Shown piece after piece: positions 49,650-57,725 of a DNA stretch of 64,000 nucleotides; the first letter of the stretch is position 1, and each line of letters starts with the position of its first letter. This stretch comes from VRUE01 sp963753245. GTDB taxonomy: Bacteria; Actinomycetota; Thermoleophilia; Solirubrobacterales; 70-9. The notes beneath the pieces are model-generated. The model was given only the letters and a program-made list of their open reading frames with translations. It made no database searches and had not been told where the DNA came from. The position numbers were made by a program, and so were the translations under genes. The stretch is from contig CAVWBK010000008.1 in the NCBI GenBank assembly GCA_963753245.1, forward strand, positions 1-64,000. Reading direction: 5' to 3'.

Positions 49650-51886
49650 CGGCGGCCGGCCCCACGTCCCCGCCGCTGGCCCCGGAGCTTGCGGTGGTGC
49701 TTGGTCACGCAGTGCCCGTGCCTGCGAACCTGGCCATTCTTGCACTTCCTGGGCGGCGGAGACTGCTTTTCTTCGGGTCTAGGCACCGTCGTGAAGCTGG
49801 CATCCGGGCTTGCCGTCTGGCCGACGCCGTTGCTGGCGACGATGCGGTAGTGGTAGGTGGTGCCAGGAGCGAGGCCGCCGATCGTCGCCGTCGCCGAGTG
49901 AGGCAGGCCATCGGAGCCGACCGACCCGCTCTCGGGGGTGCTACTGCCGTAGGTCGTGCTAGCGCCGTATTCGAAGTGGTAGGTCGTGGGCGAGAAGCCC
50001 GGGTTGACCTGCGCGTTGAGCGTCGCCGTAATCATCGAGATCGCCGATGCACCGATTCCCGAGACCCTCGGCGTGTCGGTGGTGGTGAAGGTCTCATCAG
50101 GTCCGGTCGTCCGGCCGCTGAAGTTCACCGCAACGGCGCGGTAGTGATAGGTCTGGCTCGGCCGCAGTCCGCTTATGGTCCGAGCGGCCAGATGGTCGGC
50201 GTCGTCTTCGCCCACCGGTTCTCCGACCGGAGTGATTTCTCCGTAGGAACTCGTCTGGCCGTATTCAAAGCGGACCAGGGTGGGCCCAGACCCGGGATTC
50301 ACCTCGGCTTCCAGGACGGCGCGTTCGGGCGATTCTCCCGAGGAGGAGGTGGCGTCGATCGTAGGCAGCACCGGGATGTCGGTCTTCAGCGTCTGGTCTT
50401 CTCCGTAGCTGGTGCCGAAGGAGTTTTTCGCGACGAGCCTGTAGTGATAAAGGGTGAAGAATTTAAGGCCGCCGATGGCGGTGCTGACCTCCTGGGGGCC
50501 GTTGCTCGCGGTCAGCGCTTCGGCAGTCTGGTTCCCGTACGCCGCGGTGAGGCCCCATTCGAAGAAGTAATGGGTCGGGCCGCCTTCGGAATCGACCTGA
50601 TAGGCGCCGTTGAGAATGGCGGTCGTGGTCGAGACTTCGGTCGCCGGCTTGGTCCCCAGCTCGAACACCGCCGGCGGTTCGACCACCTGATCCTGCCCGT
50701 GGCTGGCCCCGTTTTCATTCGTGGCGACGAAGCGGTAGTGATACTTGGTCAGTGGGGCGAGGTTCGTGACCGTCGCGCTGACGTCCGTTGACGCAGTGAT
50801 CGGGCTGGCGCCTTCGCATGGGACTTTGCCGCCCGTGTATTCGGTCGTCGTCCCGTATTCGATCTCGCAGTCGGTGACGGGCGGGCCACCGGCGAGGTCG
50901 ACGTGGCCGGTCAGCCTCGCCGTGGTGTGCTCGACGTCGGCCGCCGCTGGGGGGTTAGTGGTCACGTCGGCGACGATCGCCTGCGGCCCGAAGACGTCGA
51001 TCGCCGAGCCGTAATAGGTGTCGATGTAGACCTTCCCGGTGCTTTCGCTGACACCGACCCCCCAGGCGTCGTCGACCACGCCGGAGCCGAAGTTGCTGAT
51101 CGGCGTTTCGCCACTGGGGCTGTACTGGAAGATCTTTCCTGCTTCGCTGGCATAGACGTCCTGGGTGGTGGGGTCGATCGAGACGTCCTGAAAGGCGCCA
51201 GACTCGACCTCGCCTTCGAGGACGCCGGAGGGGCTGAACCGCGCGAGCCCTCCTGGCCCCGAGAAGCCGCCGCCGGCGACGAATATCTGGCCGGCATTGT
51301 TGACGGCGACGCCGAGTGGCGATGTCACGGGGGCGGTGCTGAATTCCATCACGGGAGCCCCCGCCGAGGTGAAGACCTTGACCTCGTTTTCGGTGTAACT
51401 GGCGACGTAGAGGTTGCCGTTGCTCGGTTCGACCGCAACCCCTATTGGATGGCTGACCGTCAGTTTTCCGCCGACGCCGAACGAGCCCACGGCGTTGCCT
51501 TCGGAGTCGAACTTGTAGACGGTGCTCCCCGATTCCGCGGTGACGTACAGGTCATGGGATGCCTGGTCGACTGCGAGCTGCCACGGGCCGTAGCCGAAGC
51601 CCGAGATATGCCCGGTCCCACCGCCAAAGGAGGAGACCGGCGCCCCTTCGGCCGTGTACTTGTAGACCTTGGTTCCGTTCAGGGCGGCCGCGTAGACGTC
51701 CCCGTTGGACTGATCGATTGCGAGCCCCACCCCGCCCGCGATTGAGCCGAAGGCCGCAGTGGTCGTCGGATCGAAGAGGTGGGTGGTTTCGGCAGCTGCG
51801 CTGGGCGTGAGGATCAGCGCCGACAGGCACGCGCAGGACAGCATCAGTGAGCACGCCCACGCATGGTTGCGCCGTGTGGCGTTCAA
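49646..51886 (-). CDS. NHL-repeat and Fn3-domain secreted protein with Cys-basic tail, 746 residues
   Basis: TTG start at 51886, AGGAA box upstream. Signal peptide (LMLSCACLSALILTPSAAA). Six NHL blades to about residue 300 (GLAIDQSNGDVYAAALNGTK, QLAVDQASHDLYVTAESGST, GVAVEPSNGNLYVASYTENE, GVAVNNAGQIFVAGGGFSG). Four Fn3-like domains follow (~308-705), each with a C-x-F-E-Y-G or H-F-E-Y-G strand, T-Y-H-Y-R and a conserved SSYG/SYGE loop (TYHYRAVAVNFSGRTTGPDE). Tail PPPRKCKNGQVRRHGHCVTK then HHRKLRGQRRGRGAGRR. It lacks the TolB-like domain of the longer type B proteins. It is the second gene of the operon, 70 nt after the collagen-like gene and joined by ATGA to the next. Confidence 0.85.
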   Translation of the reverse strand: MNATRRNHAWACSLMLSCACLSALILTPSAAAETTHLFDPTTTAAFGSIAGGVGLAIDQSNGDVYAAALNGTKVYKYTAEGAPVSSFGGGTGHISGFGYGPWQLAVDQASHDLYVTAESGSTVYKFDSEGNAVGSFGVGGKLTVSHPIGVAVEPSNGNLYVASYTENEVKVFTSAGAPVMEFSTAPVTSPLGVAVNNAGQIFVAGGGFSGPGGLARFSPSGVLEGEVESGAFQDVSIDPTTQDVYASEAGKIFQYSPSGETPISNFGSGVVDDAWGVGVSESTGKVYIDTYYGSAIDVFGPQAIVADVTTNPPAAADVEHTTARLTGHVDLAGGPPVTDCEIEYGTTTEYTGGKVPCEGASPITASTDVSATVTNLAPLTKYHYRFVATNENGASHGQDQVVEPPAVFELGTKPATEVSTTTAILNGAYQVDSEGGPTHYFFEWGLTAAYGNQTAEALTASNGPQEVSTAIGGLKFFTLYHYRLVAKNSFGTSYGEDQTLKTDIPVLPTIDATSSSGESPERAVLEAEVNPGSGPTLVRFEYGQTSSYGEITPVGEPVGEDDADHLAARTISGLRPSQTYHYRAVAVNFSGRTTGPDETFTTTDTPRVSGIGASAISMITATLNAQVNPGFSPTTYHFEYGASTTYGSSTPESGSVGSDGLPHSATATIGGLAPGTTYHYRIVASNGVGQTASPDASFTTVPRPEEKQSPPPRKCKNGQVRRHGHCVTKHHRKLRGQRRGRGAGRR

Positions 51887-51956
51887 CGAGCGTGTTCCTG
51901 CGAGTCGTCTTGCATCTTCAGCCTGATTTCCGTGCGAGTCAAGAGCGGTAGGACTC

Positions 51957-52775
51957 CTACGGCGCGGTGACCGCCCAGGCGCCCGACATCTGGGTGGGTT
52001 CTTCGCTCGCCGGACCTTCGTAGGCGGCGTAGGCGATCGCCCCCGTCGTGCCGGCGCCGAACTGGCGCGAGCCGGGCCGCCTGAAGTAGGACACGTAGAA
52101 GCTGGGGGTTTCCGTCGGGTTTTCGGTCGCGCCCTGGTAGAGGCAGAGCGCCCCTTTGGCGGCCCGCGGGTCTTCGACCGTTCCGGGGCATTCCGGATTG
52201 GAATGGTTTTCCTGTTCTTCCGTCGTCACCCACGCCGCGTTGGAGATCGGGGAGGCGAGCGGGATCGAGAATGAGATCGTCGTCTGGCTATACAGTTCTT
52301 CGACGTTGACGATCCGCGGCGTCAGCCAGGTGCCGGTCTCGGTTTCGCCGCTGGGAAGGGTTTCCGTGAACCCGGTCTGACCCGGTTCCCCCGGTTCGCC
52401 GTCTTCGCCGGCTTCGCCCCTCGGCCCGGGAGGCCCTTCGACCCCGTTGCAGACTTCGTGCTTCGTGGCGGGCGAGCTTTCGACTTCGACGCGGGTGCCG
52501 CCTTCTTCGCAGCCGACGGCGGTCCCGAGGACGACGCTCTTGCCGTCGGCACCGGCCGATGCGGCGGGCCCGGGCGCGCCCTGAGGCCCAGCCGGTCCTT
52601 GAGGACCCTGGGGCCCGACCGGCCCCTGCTTCCCGCGACGGCCCGACTTCTCGGTTCTACGGGCGTTCTGGGAGTGATTGGCGGCGATCGCGCCTCCGGT
52701 GAGCGCGAGGACGATCGCCGCTACAGAGAGGGCCAGTCCGGCACTGCCAAACTGGTTGTGAAGCTTGGCGAACAT
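51957..52775 (-). CDS. Signal-anchored collagen-like protein, first gene of the giant operon
   Basis: 272 residues behind a strong AAGGAGGAT box. One helix (FGSAGLALSVAAIVLALTGG, AIAAN) is followed by a basic linker and two Gly-x-y collagen-like runs: GKQGPVGPQGPQGPAGPQGA (~48-70) and GPPGPRGEAGEDGEPGEPGQ (~115-135). Between them lies a small domain with a Cys pair (GCEEGGTRVEVES, HEVCNG). The C-terminal beta domain (IVNVEELYSQTTISFSIPLA to the end) has a Cys pair too (NPECPGTVED, ALCLYQ). It probably forms a trimeric surface stalk that the larger proteins could sit on (inference). Similar architecture to 19111-19932. Confidence 0.8.
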   Translation of the reverse strand: MFAKLHNQFGSAGLALSVAAIVLALTGGAIAANHSQNARRTEKSGRRGKQGPVGPQGPQGPAGPQGAPGPAASAGADGKSVVLGTAVGCEEGGTRVEVESSPATKHEVCNGVEGPPGPRGEAGEDGEPGEPGQTGFTETLPSGETETGTWLTPRIVNVEELYSQTTISFSIPLASPISNAAWVTTEEQENHSNPECPGTVEDPRAAKGALCLYQGATENPTETPSFYVSYFRRPGSRQFGAGTTGAIAYAAYEGPASEEPTQMSGAWAVTAP

Positions 52776-53152
52776 CAGACTGATCCTCCTTGTGAGGTGT
52801 TTCTCATCTCGATCCCGAATCGGCGACCCGGCACCGAAAACCGTCGGTCCCGTGCACGTCCCTGTTGATAGTCCCTGGTCCCACGGTCACGATCCATCTC
52901 TCGACGAACCGCGTCCCTTCGCTTACATCGGCGCCGAGTCTAGTGGAGCCGATGCGACCGGTCAAGCAGGAGGTGCTGGGCGCCGCCAAGGGCGCCAGTG
53001 AGAGCCGGCTGCGGCAACTGGCCGCCCGGTGGCTGTCGATAGACCAAAGGAGGATCAAAATACAGCGGCTGTGCCAGCTGTCGCGGTTACGGTTAACTTG
53101 CCTGGCCCTGCCGGGTCATAACCGTCGGAACCATCGAACGCGAAGGAGAGCC
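52776..53152. promoter_or_regulatory. Divergent region with promoters for the giant operon and the CMD gene
   Basis: 377 nt between divergent genes. The giant-operon promoter must lie here (leftward) as well as that of the CMD-SDR pair. The only clear elements are ribosome-binding sites: AAGGAGG at 52786-52795 (leftward) and GAAGGAGAG just before 53153 (rightward). I do not see reliable -35/-10 boxes or a repeat. Confidence 0.5.
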
Positions 53153-53713
53153 GTGCCCCCCAATATCCCGCTCCCCACCGACGACGAGCTCGAGCCCGAG
53201 CATCGCGAGATGCTCGCAAAGCTTCCGAGCTTGAACGTCTTTCGCATGGTTGCCGGTGCACCCCGCGCCGTCCGACCGTTCATGCAACTCGGAAGCGCCG
53301 TGCTGTCCACGGCACTCGACCCTCGGCGCCGAGAGATCGCCGTGCTGCGGGTCGCCCACGCGACCCGCGCGCCATACGAGTGGGCCCAGCACAAGCAGCT
53401 CGCCGAAAACTTCGGGGTGACCGACGCAGAGATTGAGGCGATCGGCAAGGAGGAGCCGGTCTCGAGCCTTGACCAGGAGTGCAACCTGATCTGTCGCGTC
53501 GCCGATGAGGTCAGCCGCGAGGTGCGACTCTCCGACGCGGCGCTCAAACAGATCGTCGATCGATATGGGCCGCGTGAGGCGGCCGAGTTGATCCTGTTGG
53601 TCAGCTACTACAACATGGTCAGCCGCTTTCTCGAGTCGACACGGGTGGAGATCGAGAACGAGCAGTTGCTCCAAGGACGGGGACTCGGCACGATTCGCCC
53701 GGCAGAGGATTAG
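53153..53713 (+). CDS. Carboxymuconolactone decarboxylase-like protein (CMD/AhpD fold)
   Basis: 186 residues from GTG at 53153, after GAAGGAGAG. Features: HREMLAKLPSLNVFRMVAGA, RPFMQLGSAVLSTALDPRRR, EIAVLRVAHATRAPYEWAQH (the strand-helix centre of the CMD fold with Trp-x-x-His), KQLAENFGVTDAEIEAIGK, and the C-terminal ILLVSYYNMVSRFLESTRVE. The CxxC of AhpD is absent, so it is the histidine-type subfamily that includes decarboxylases and many unassigned proteins. It is followed after 10 nt by a short-chain dehydrogenase, as often happens in catabolic operons for cyclic or aromatic compounds. Confidence 0.8.
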   Translation: MPPNIPLPTDDELEPEHREMLAKLPSLNVFRMVAGAPRAVRPFMQLGSAVLSTALDPRRREIAVLRVAHATRAPYEWAQHKQLAENFGVTDAEIEAIGKEEPVSSLDQECNLICRVADEVSREVRLSDAALKQIVDRYGPREAAELILLVSYYNMVSRFLESTRVEIENEQLLQGRGLGTIRPAED

Positions 53714-53723
53714 GGAGGCTTGG

Positions 53724-54522
53724 GTGAGGCTCGAGGAGAAGGTCGGCATCGTGGTCGGCGCGGGTCAGTCGGCCGGCGAGACGATCGGCACCGGCCGAGC
53801 GGCGGCGCTCGCCTTCGCGCGCGAGGGTGCCAGAGTCCTACTCGTCGATCGCGACCTCGACTCGGCGCGCGAGACTGCCGAAATCATCGCCGACGAGGGC
53901 GGTGTCGCCGAGTGCCTAGCCGCGGATTGGACCGACGCGGCCGCATGCAAGGCATTCGCCACGGCGTGTGTCGACACCTGGGGCCGTATCGACTTCCTGC
54001 AGAACAACGTCGGCATCGGCACTGGCGATGCCCCCGCCTTGCAGCTGACCGAGGAGGCCTTCGATCGGATCATCGAAGTCAACCTCAAGGGCTGCCTGCT
54101 CTCCTGCCAGGCGGTTGCGCCTCTGATGCGAGAGCAGGGTTCGGGATCGATCGTCAACATCTCCTCAATCGCGGCGCTCGCGAGCGCCCCCCTTACCGCC
54201 TACAAGATCTCTAAGGTCGGCGTCAACGCGCTCAGCCAGTCGTTGGCGATCGAAAATGCCAAGCACGGCGTCCGGGTGAACGCGATCATGCCCGGGCTGC
54301 TCGACACGCCAATGGCAATCGACGCCTGGGCGGAAAGGCTGAGCGTTCCGCGCGAGTGACATCCGCGCCCAGCGCGACGCGCTGGTCCCGCTCGGAGCCA
54401 AGATGGGCACCGGATGGGATGTGGCCTACGCAAGCCTCTTCCTGCACTCCGAGGAGGCGGGATTCATAACCGGCGCCCTGCTGCCCGTTGATGGCGGTCA
54501 GCTCGCACGCGTCGGGGGGTAG
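53724..54522 (+). pseudogene. Short-chain dehydrogenase/reductase, single frameshift near the 3' end
   Basis: NAD(P)-dependent SDR of about 266 residues if repaired; GTG start with AGGGAGG upstream. The first frame shows the glycine-rich nucleotide motif (GAGQSAGETIGTG), VDRDLDSARETAEII, NNVG, IVNISSIAAL with the catalytic Ser, and AYKISKVGVNALSQSLAIE with catalytic Tyr and Lys. The frame ends at a TGA near 54357; a one-base shift restores DIRAQRDALVPLGAKMGTGW then DVAYASLFLHSEEAGFITGA and LLPVDGGQLARVGG to 54522, the normal SDR C-terminus. This is one damaged gene, not two. Cotranscribed with the CMD gene. Confidence 0.8.
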
Positions 54523-54811
54523 TCAAACCCGACCTCAGGCAGGGAGAAATCCGTGTACGGCCGCGGTGGTTCTTGGCTGTTCCCAAGCTCTCCTTCGCGG
54601 CACGATCGAGTCGGCGCTTGAGATCCTTGATTCCGCAATGGTGAACAAGCGGCGCCATGAAGGCGCGCCCGACCCGACGGCCATGAGGATCAGGCCACGG
54701 TCCGACGCGAACCTGAAATCAGCTTTGGGTGAGAAACGCTGGCGACGGTAGACAGAGGATCGGCCGCCGAGCGCGTTTCAATCAGCGCCCGGCGGAGCGA
54801 TCCCGTTCGGC

Positions 54812-56497
54812 TCAGCGGCTTGCGATACCGGGGAGCGCACGAGTCCCTTCGATCTGGACCGCTTCGAGCGAATCTGGATTCAGCCCAAGCAGGTCGAGGA
54901 TCGTCGGCGCGATCTGGGTGGTCTCCACCCAGCTTCGATGCATCGCGGGCCTTACGACCCCCGGTGCGTAGACCACGATTGGCACGTCGCGGTCGGCAGG
55001 ATTGGCGCCGCCGTGCTCGGCGATCTTGGTGCCCCCGGTGTAGACGACGCCGACCTGAACCACGCCCCAAACGTCAGGATGCCGTGGGTCGCTCAGAGGC
55101 ACTCCGAAGTACCGCGCCGAAGCAGCGCCAGCGTAGATCTTGGCCAGCCCCGAGTGGGCAAGGGTTCGCGTGCTGCCGTCATAGGCGACGCCTGTGGCCG
55201 AGTGGTTCCAGAGGTAGTCCTTGACAAAATCGGCTGCCTGCTGGGAGGTGTCTGAGAGGTAGCTCTGCCAGGCGTCGTCATCGGTGCCGGCGACGATCAG
55301 GGCGCCTGCACCGGGGTGGGCTTCTTCCCAGGCGGCGTTGATCGCTTCGATGATCGGCCCGTCCTTGATCCGAGTCAGAGAATTCGGGTCCTGCGGGGAC
55401 TGACCGTGCTTGGCCGAGACGATGATCGCGGTCGAGTTGGCCAAGCCCTGTGCGTCGATCTCGTTGACCATCGCCTCCAGCTGTTCGTTGATGTAGCCAA
55501 GCGCCCGCTGCAGCAGTGGCCCAGGCGTTGTCGTCCCGGGCAGGTAGCCGCCATTCAGACCGTCTGATTTGAGCAGCTTCTCAGCCGTAGAGACGGTCTG
55601 GAAGTTCATCCCGAAGATTGCCGGGGTTCCGACTTTCGTCGTGCGACTGTGGTCGTAACCGTCGATCTCGTTAAGCACGGCCTGGACCTTGTAGGAGTCG
55701 TAACGCATGGTGGCGGAGTTGTCTTCGGTCCAGCTGATTTCGCCCGGGTAGGGAGTCCCATCGGGTTCAAGCGCGACGCTGTCGATCTCGGGAGTAAACA
55801 GGTCGTCGATACCGTTCCCGGATGGCCCATCGAGAGCTTCATAGGCGGGATGCTTGTCCGACCAGGCGGTCCACAGCCCATGTTCGTGAGCGACGTTGAA
55901 GACGGTGTTGACTTTGAGGTATTCATGCGGATATATGGGCTTGCAGGTAGCCGGATTGACCGGCAGCTGGGACGGTTCAAGCAGGGTCTGCGGAGTCGAG
56001 GTCATTTCGAGGATGCTTCCCGGGAGACCCGAGAGACCCTCGCCCGCATCCAGCGCGGCCGGATTCTTGTCATCGGGGGAGTCGTAGATGACTTCGCCGC
56101 CAGTCGGCTGGCCATGGCATGAGCTCGTCCCGGCCGGCAAAACCGCGTGGCTGTACTCGTCGTCGTAGTAGATGCCAGCGGTGCGAGGGTTGGCGCCGGT
56201 GACCTGGGCGACCATCCCCGGGAAGGAATCGGACGGGATCGGAGTGTGTGCCCCCGCGTACTCAGAACCGCCACCGGCTAGTTTCGCCAGCTCTGATTCT
56301 GGATGTTCCCGAACGTACCATTCAAGGTCTGACTGGTGTAGACCGTCGACCGAGATGAGTAACACATGAGAGACGGAGGACTTGTGATGGTGCCCGTGGT
56401 CCCGCCAGGGAAACGCGAAGACTGCGGCGGCTGAAAATCCTGCCGCTATTAGCGCAATGGCAAGTGCGACTGCGCCGCGGTTGATGCGTGCGAACAT
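54812..56497 (-). CDS. Secreted alkaline-phosphatase-superfamily phosphodiesterase/nucleotide pyrophosphatase
   Basis: 561 residues from ATG at 56497 (AGGAGA upstream). Signal peptide, then HVLLISVDGLHQSDLEWYV with the first metal aspartate, HTPIPSDSFPGMVAQVTGAN with the nucleophilic Ser of the phosphodiesterase group, IIVSAKHGQSPQDPNSLTR with a metal His, and TKIAEHGGANPADRDVPIVV with the final metal His, as in secreted members of the superfamily that cleave phosphodiester or pyrophosphate bonds. The C-terminus RPAMHRSWVETTQIAPTILD then LLGLNPDSLEAVQIEGTRAL is the usual end. The exact substrate cannot be read. It is a lone gene. Confidence 0.85.
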   Translation of the reverse strand: MFARINRGAVALAIALIAAGFSAAAVFAFPWRDHGHHHKSSVSHVLLISVDGLHQSDLEWYVREHPESELAKLAGGGSEYAGAHTPIPSDSFPGMVAQVTGANPRTAGIYYDDEYSHAVLPAGTSSCHGQPTGGEVIYDSPDDKNPAALDAGEGLSGLPGSILEMTSTPQTLLEPSQLPVNPATCKPIYPHEYLKVNTVFNVAHEHGLWTAWSDKHPAYEALDGPSGNGIDDLFTPEIDSVALEPDGTPYPGEISWTEDNSATMRYDSYKVQAVLNEIDGYDHSRTTKVGTPAIFGMNFQTVSTAEKLLKSDGLNGGYLPGTTTPGPLLQRALGYINEQLEAMVNEIDAQGLANSTAIIVSAKHGQSPQDPNSLTRIKDGPIIEAINAAWEEAHPGAGALIVAGTDDDAWQSYLSDTSQQAADFVKDYLWNHSATGVAYDGSTRTLAHSGLAKIYAGAASARYFGVPLSDPRHPDVWGVVQVGVVYTGGTKIAEHGGANPADRDVPIVVYAPGVVRPAMHRSWVETTQIAPTILDLLGLNPDSLEAVQIEGTRALPGIASR

Positions 56498-56961
56498 GAG
56501 CGTCTCCTGGGTCTTGTTGAGCGGCGGGCTCCCAACAAATATCCTTTGGGTCATAGGGCGCGATGTTGCCGAGTCGTGCACATCGTGTATTCACGGTGTG
56601 AACTTGCATCCGTATTGCCCAATTGCTCAATTCCGGTCGAAAATCGGGATCCGTTCTGGGGCTGCCCCGCACTTGCCTTGGCCCTCAGTGCTCCGAACAA
56701 GGGCAAGAGCCCAGCGCTATAGAGCGGTTTCACCGCATTTTACGGTCTCTGGAAGGTGGAGCGGGCGTCGCGATGCCCGAGCAGTGCGGCGTTGTGGACC
56801 GCGCTTTTGCGGGCTGCTTCCGCATGCTCGTCGAGCCTGCGATATCTCGACCGAGAGATCCGCCCCCTAACACCGCCGAGAGCCGATTGCCACTGGGAGC
56901 CGCGGCTCTGGGCCGCTGTACTTCGGCCACCAATGAAACCCCGTTCAAATCGCCCCGCCGA
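56498..56961. other. Intergenic, no supported feature
   Basis: About 460 nt between the phosphodiesterase gene (downstream) and the flavodoxin pseudogene. It contains the promoter of the former, but I see no convincing promoter, hairpin or gene. Confidence 0.4.
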
Positions 56962-57645
56962 TCAGGCCGAGGTCGCGGGCTGCTCGACTCCGAGGCCATC
57001 GGTCAGGCCGTTTGCGAACGTCCTTGCCGTCTCCAGGTGGTAGTCCTGGATATTGGTCGGTGGAATCCTCACGCCAAGGAACTTGTCCCGGTACTCCCCG
57101 GAACCGAGAAAGCTGATCAGCGAGAGCAGCCTCCGGATCTGCCCGCCTTGGTAGGCAAAGTGCACGCCCCCGACGTATTTGCCCCCTCGTTGGGTCGCGA
57201 GCTTCTTGACGGTCCGAGATTGTGGCCGAAAGTAGCGTCGGCAGCAAACAACCGGTGCGAAGCGGGTTCCCTCGGGAAAGATCGCCTCCGCCGCGTCAGA
57301 TCCGAGATAGGAGCGAATCGGCAGGTCAGTCGAGAGCCACCACGTTCGGCGCGCCGATGCAGAGGAGATCGTAGTGCCCTTGAACGGGCCCCATCGGGGA
57401 TTCCGATCTCACCGCGTCTTGCGGAAGATCTCGGTGGGAATCATCGCCGATACCTGCAGGAATGGACGGCGCATTGGGAAACTCGTGAAAGTGGGCGTGT
57501 ATCGCTTGTCGGTGAGATCGATCGCCGCCAGCGTGACCTCGAAGCCGCGCTTGGTCATAACCTCGCTCATCCCCTCGACCACTTTCAGCGTCTGGTTCGT
57601 GTAGGTGTAGTAGACGAAAAGCACTTTGGGTTTAGCCGCATGCAA
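56962..57645 (-). pseudogene. Flavodoxin-like protein, broken by about three frameshifts
   Basis: From TTG at 57645 it reads LHAAKPKVLFVYYTYTNQTL (flavodoxin FMN-phosphate loop) and VTLAAIDLTDKRYTPTFTSF, and stops near 57405. The rest of the protein continues in other frames: YDLLCIGAP (~57360), TWWLSTDLPIRSYLGSDAAE and GTRFAPVVCCRRYF, then TVKKLATQRGGKYVGGVHFA and YQGGQIRRLLSLISFLGSGE to the stop at 56962. Every segment is conserved and in order, so the breaks are new or artefactual. Intact, it would be about 225 residues, an FMN-binding NAD(P)H oxidoreductase-like protein. Confidence 0.75.
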
Positions 57646-57725
57646 GTGCGTTCCCCCGGGGTTGAGGCCGCCAGCGCCGCTAGGAGATCGGCACGGTCCG
57701 AAGGGAGACCACGACGAGGTCGCCA

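Noticed and set aside
53724..54530. SDR region read as two genes
   Set aside because: The second frame continues the SDR C-terminus exactly where the first ends, so it is one gene with a one-base shift.
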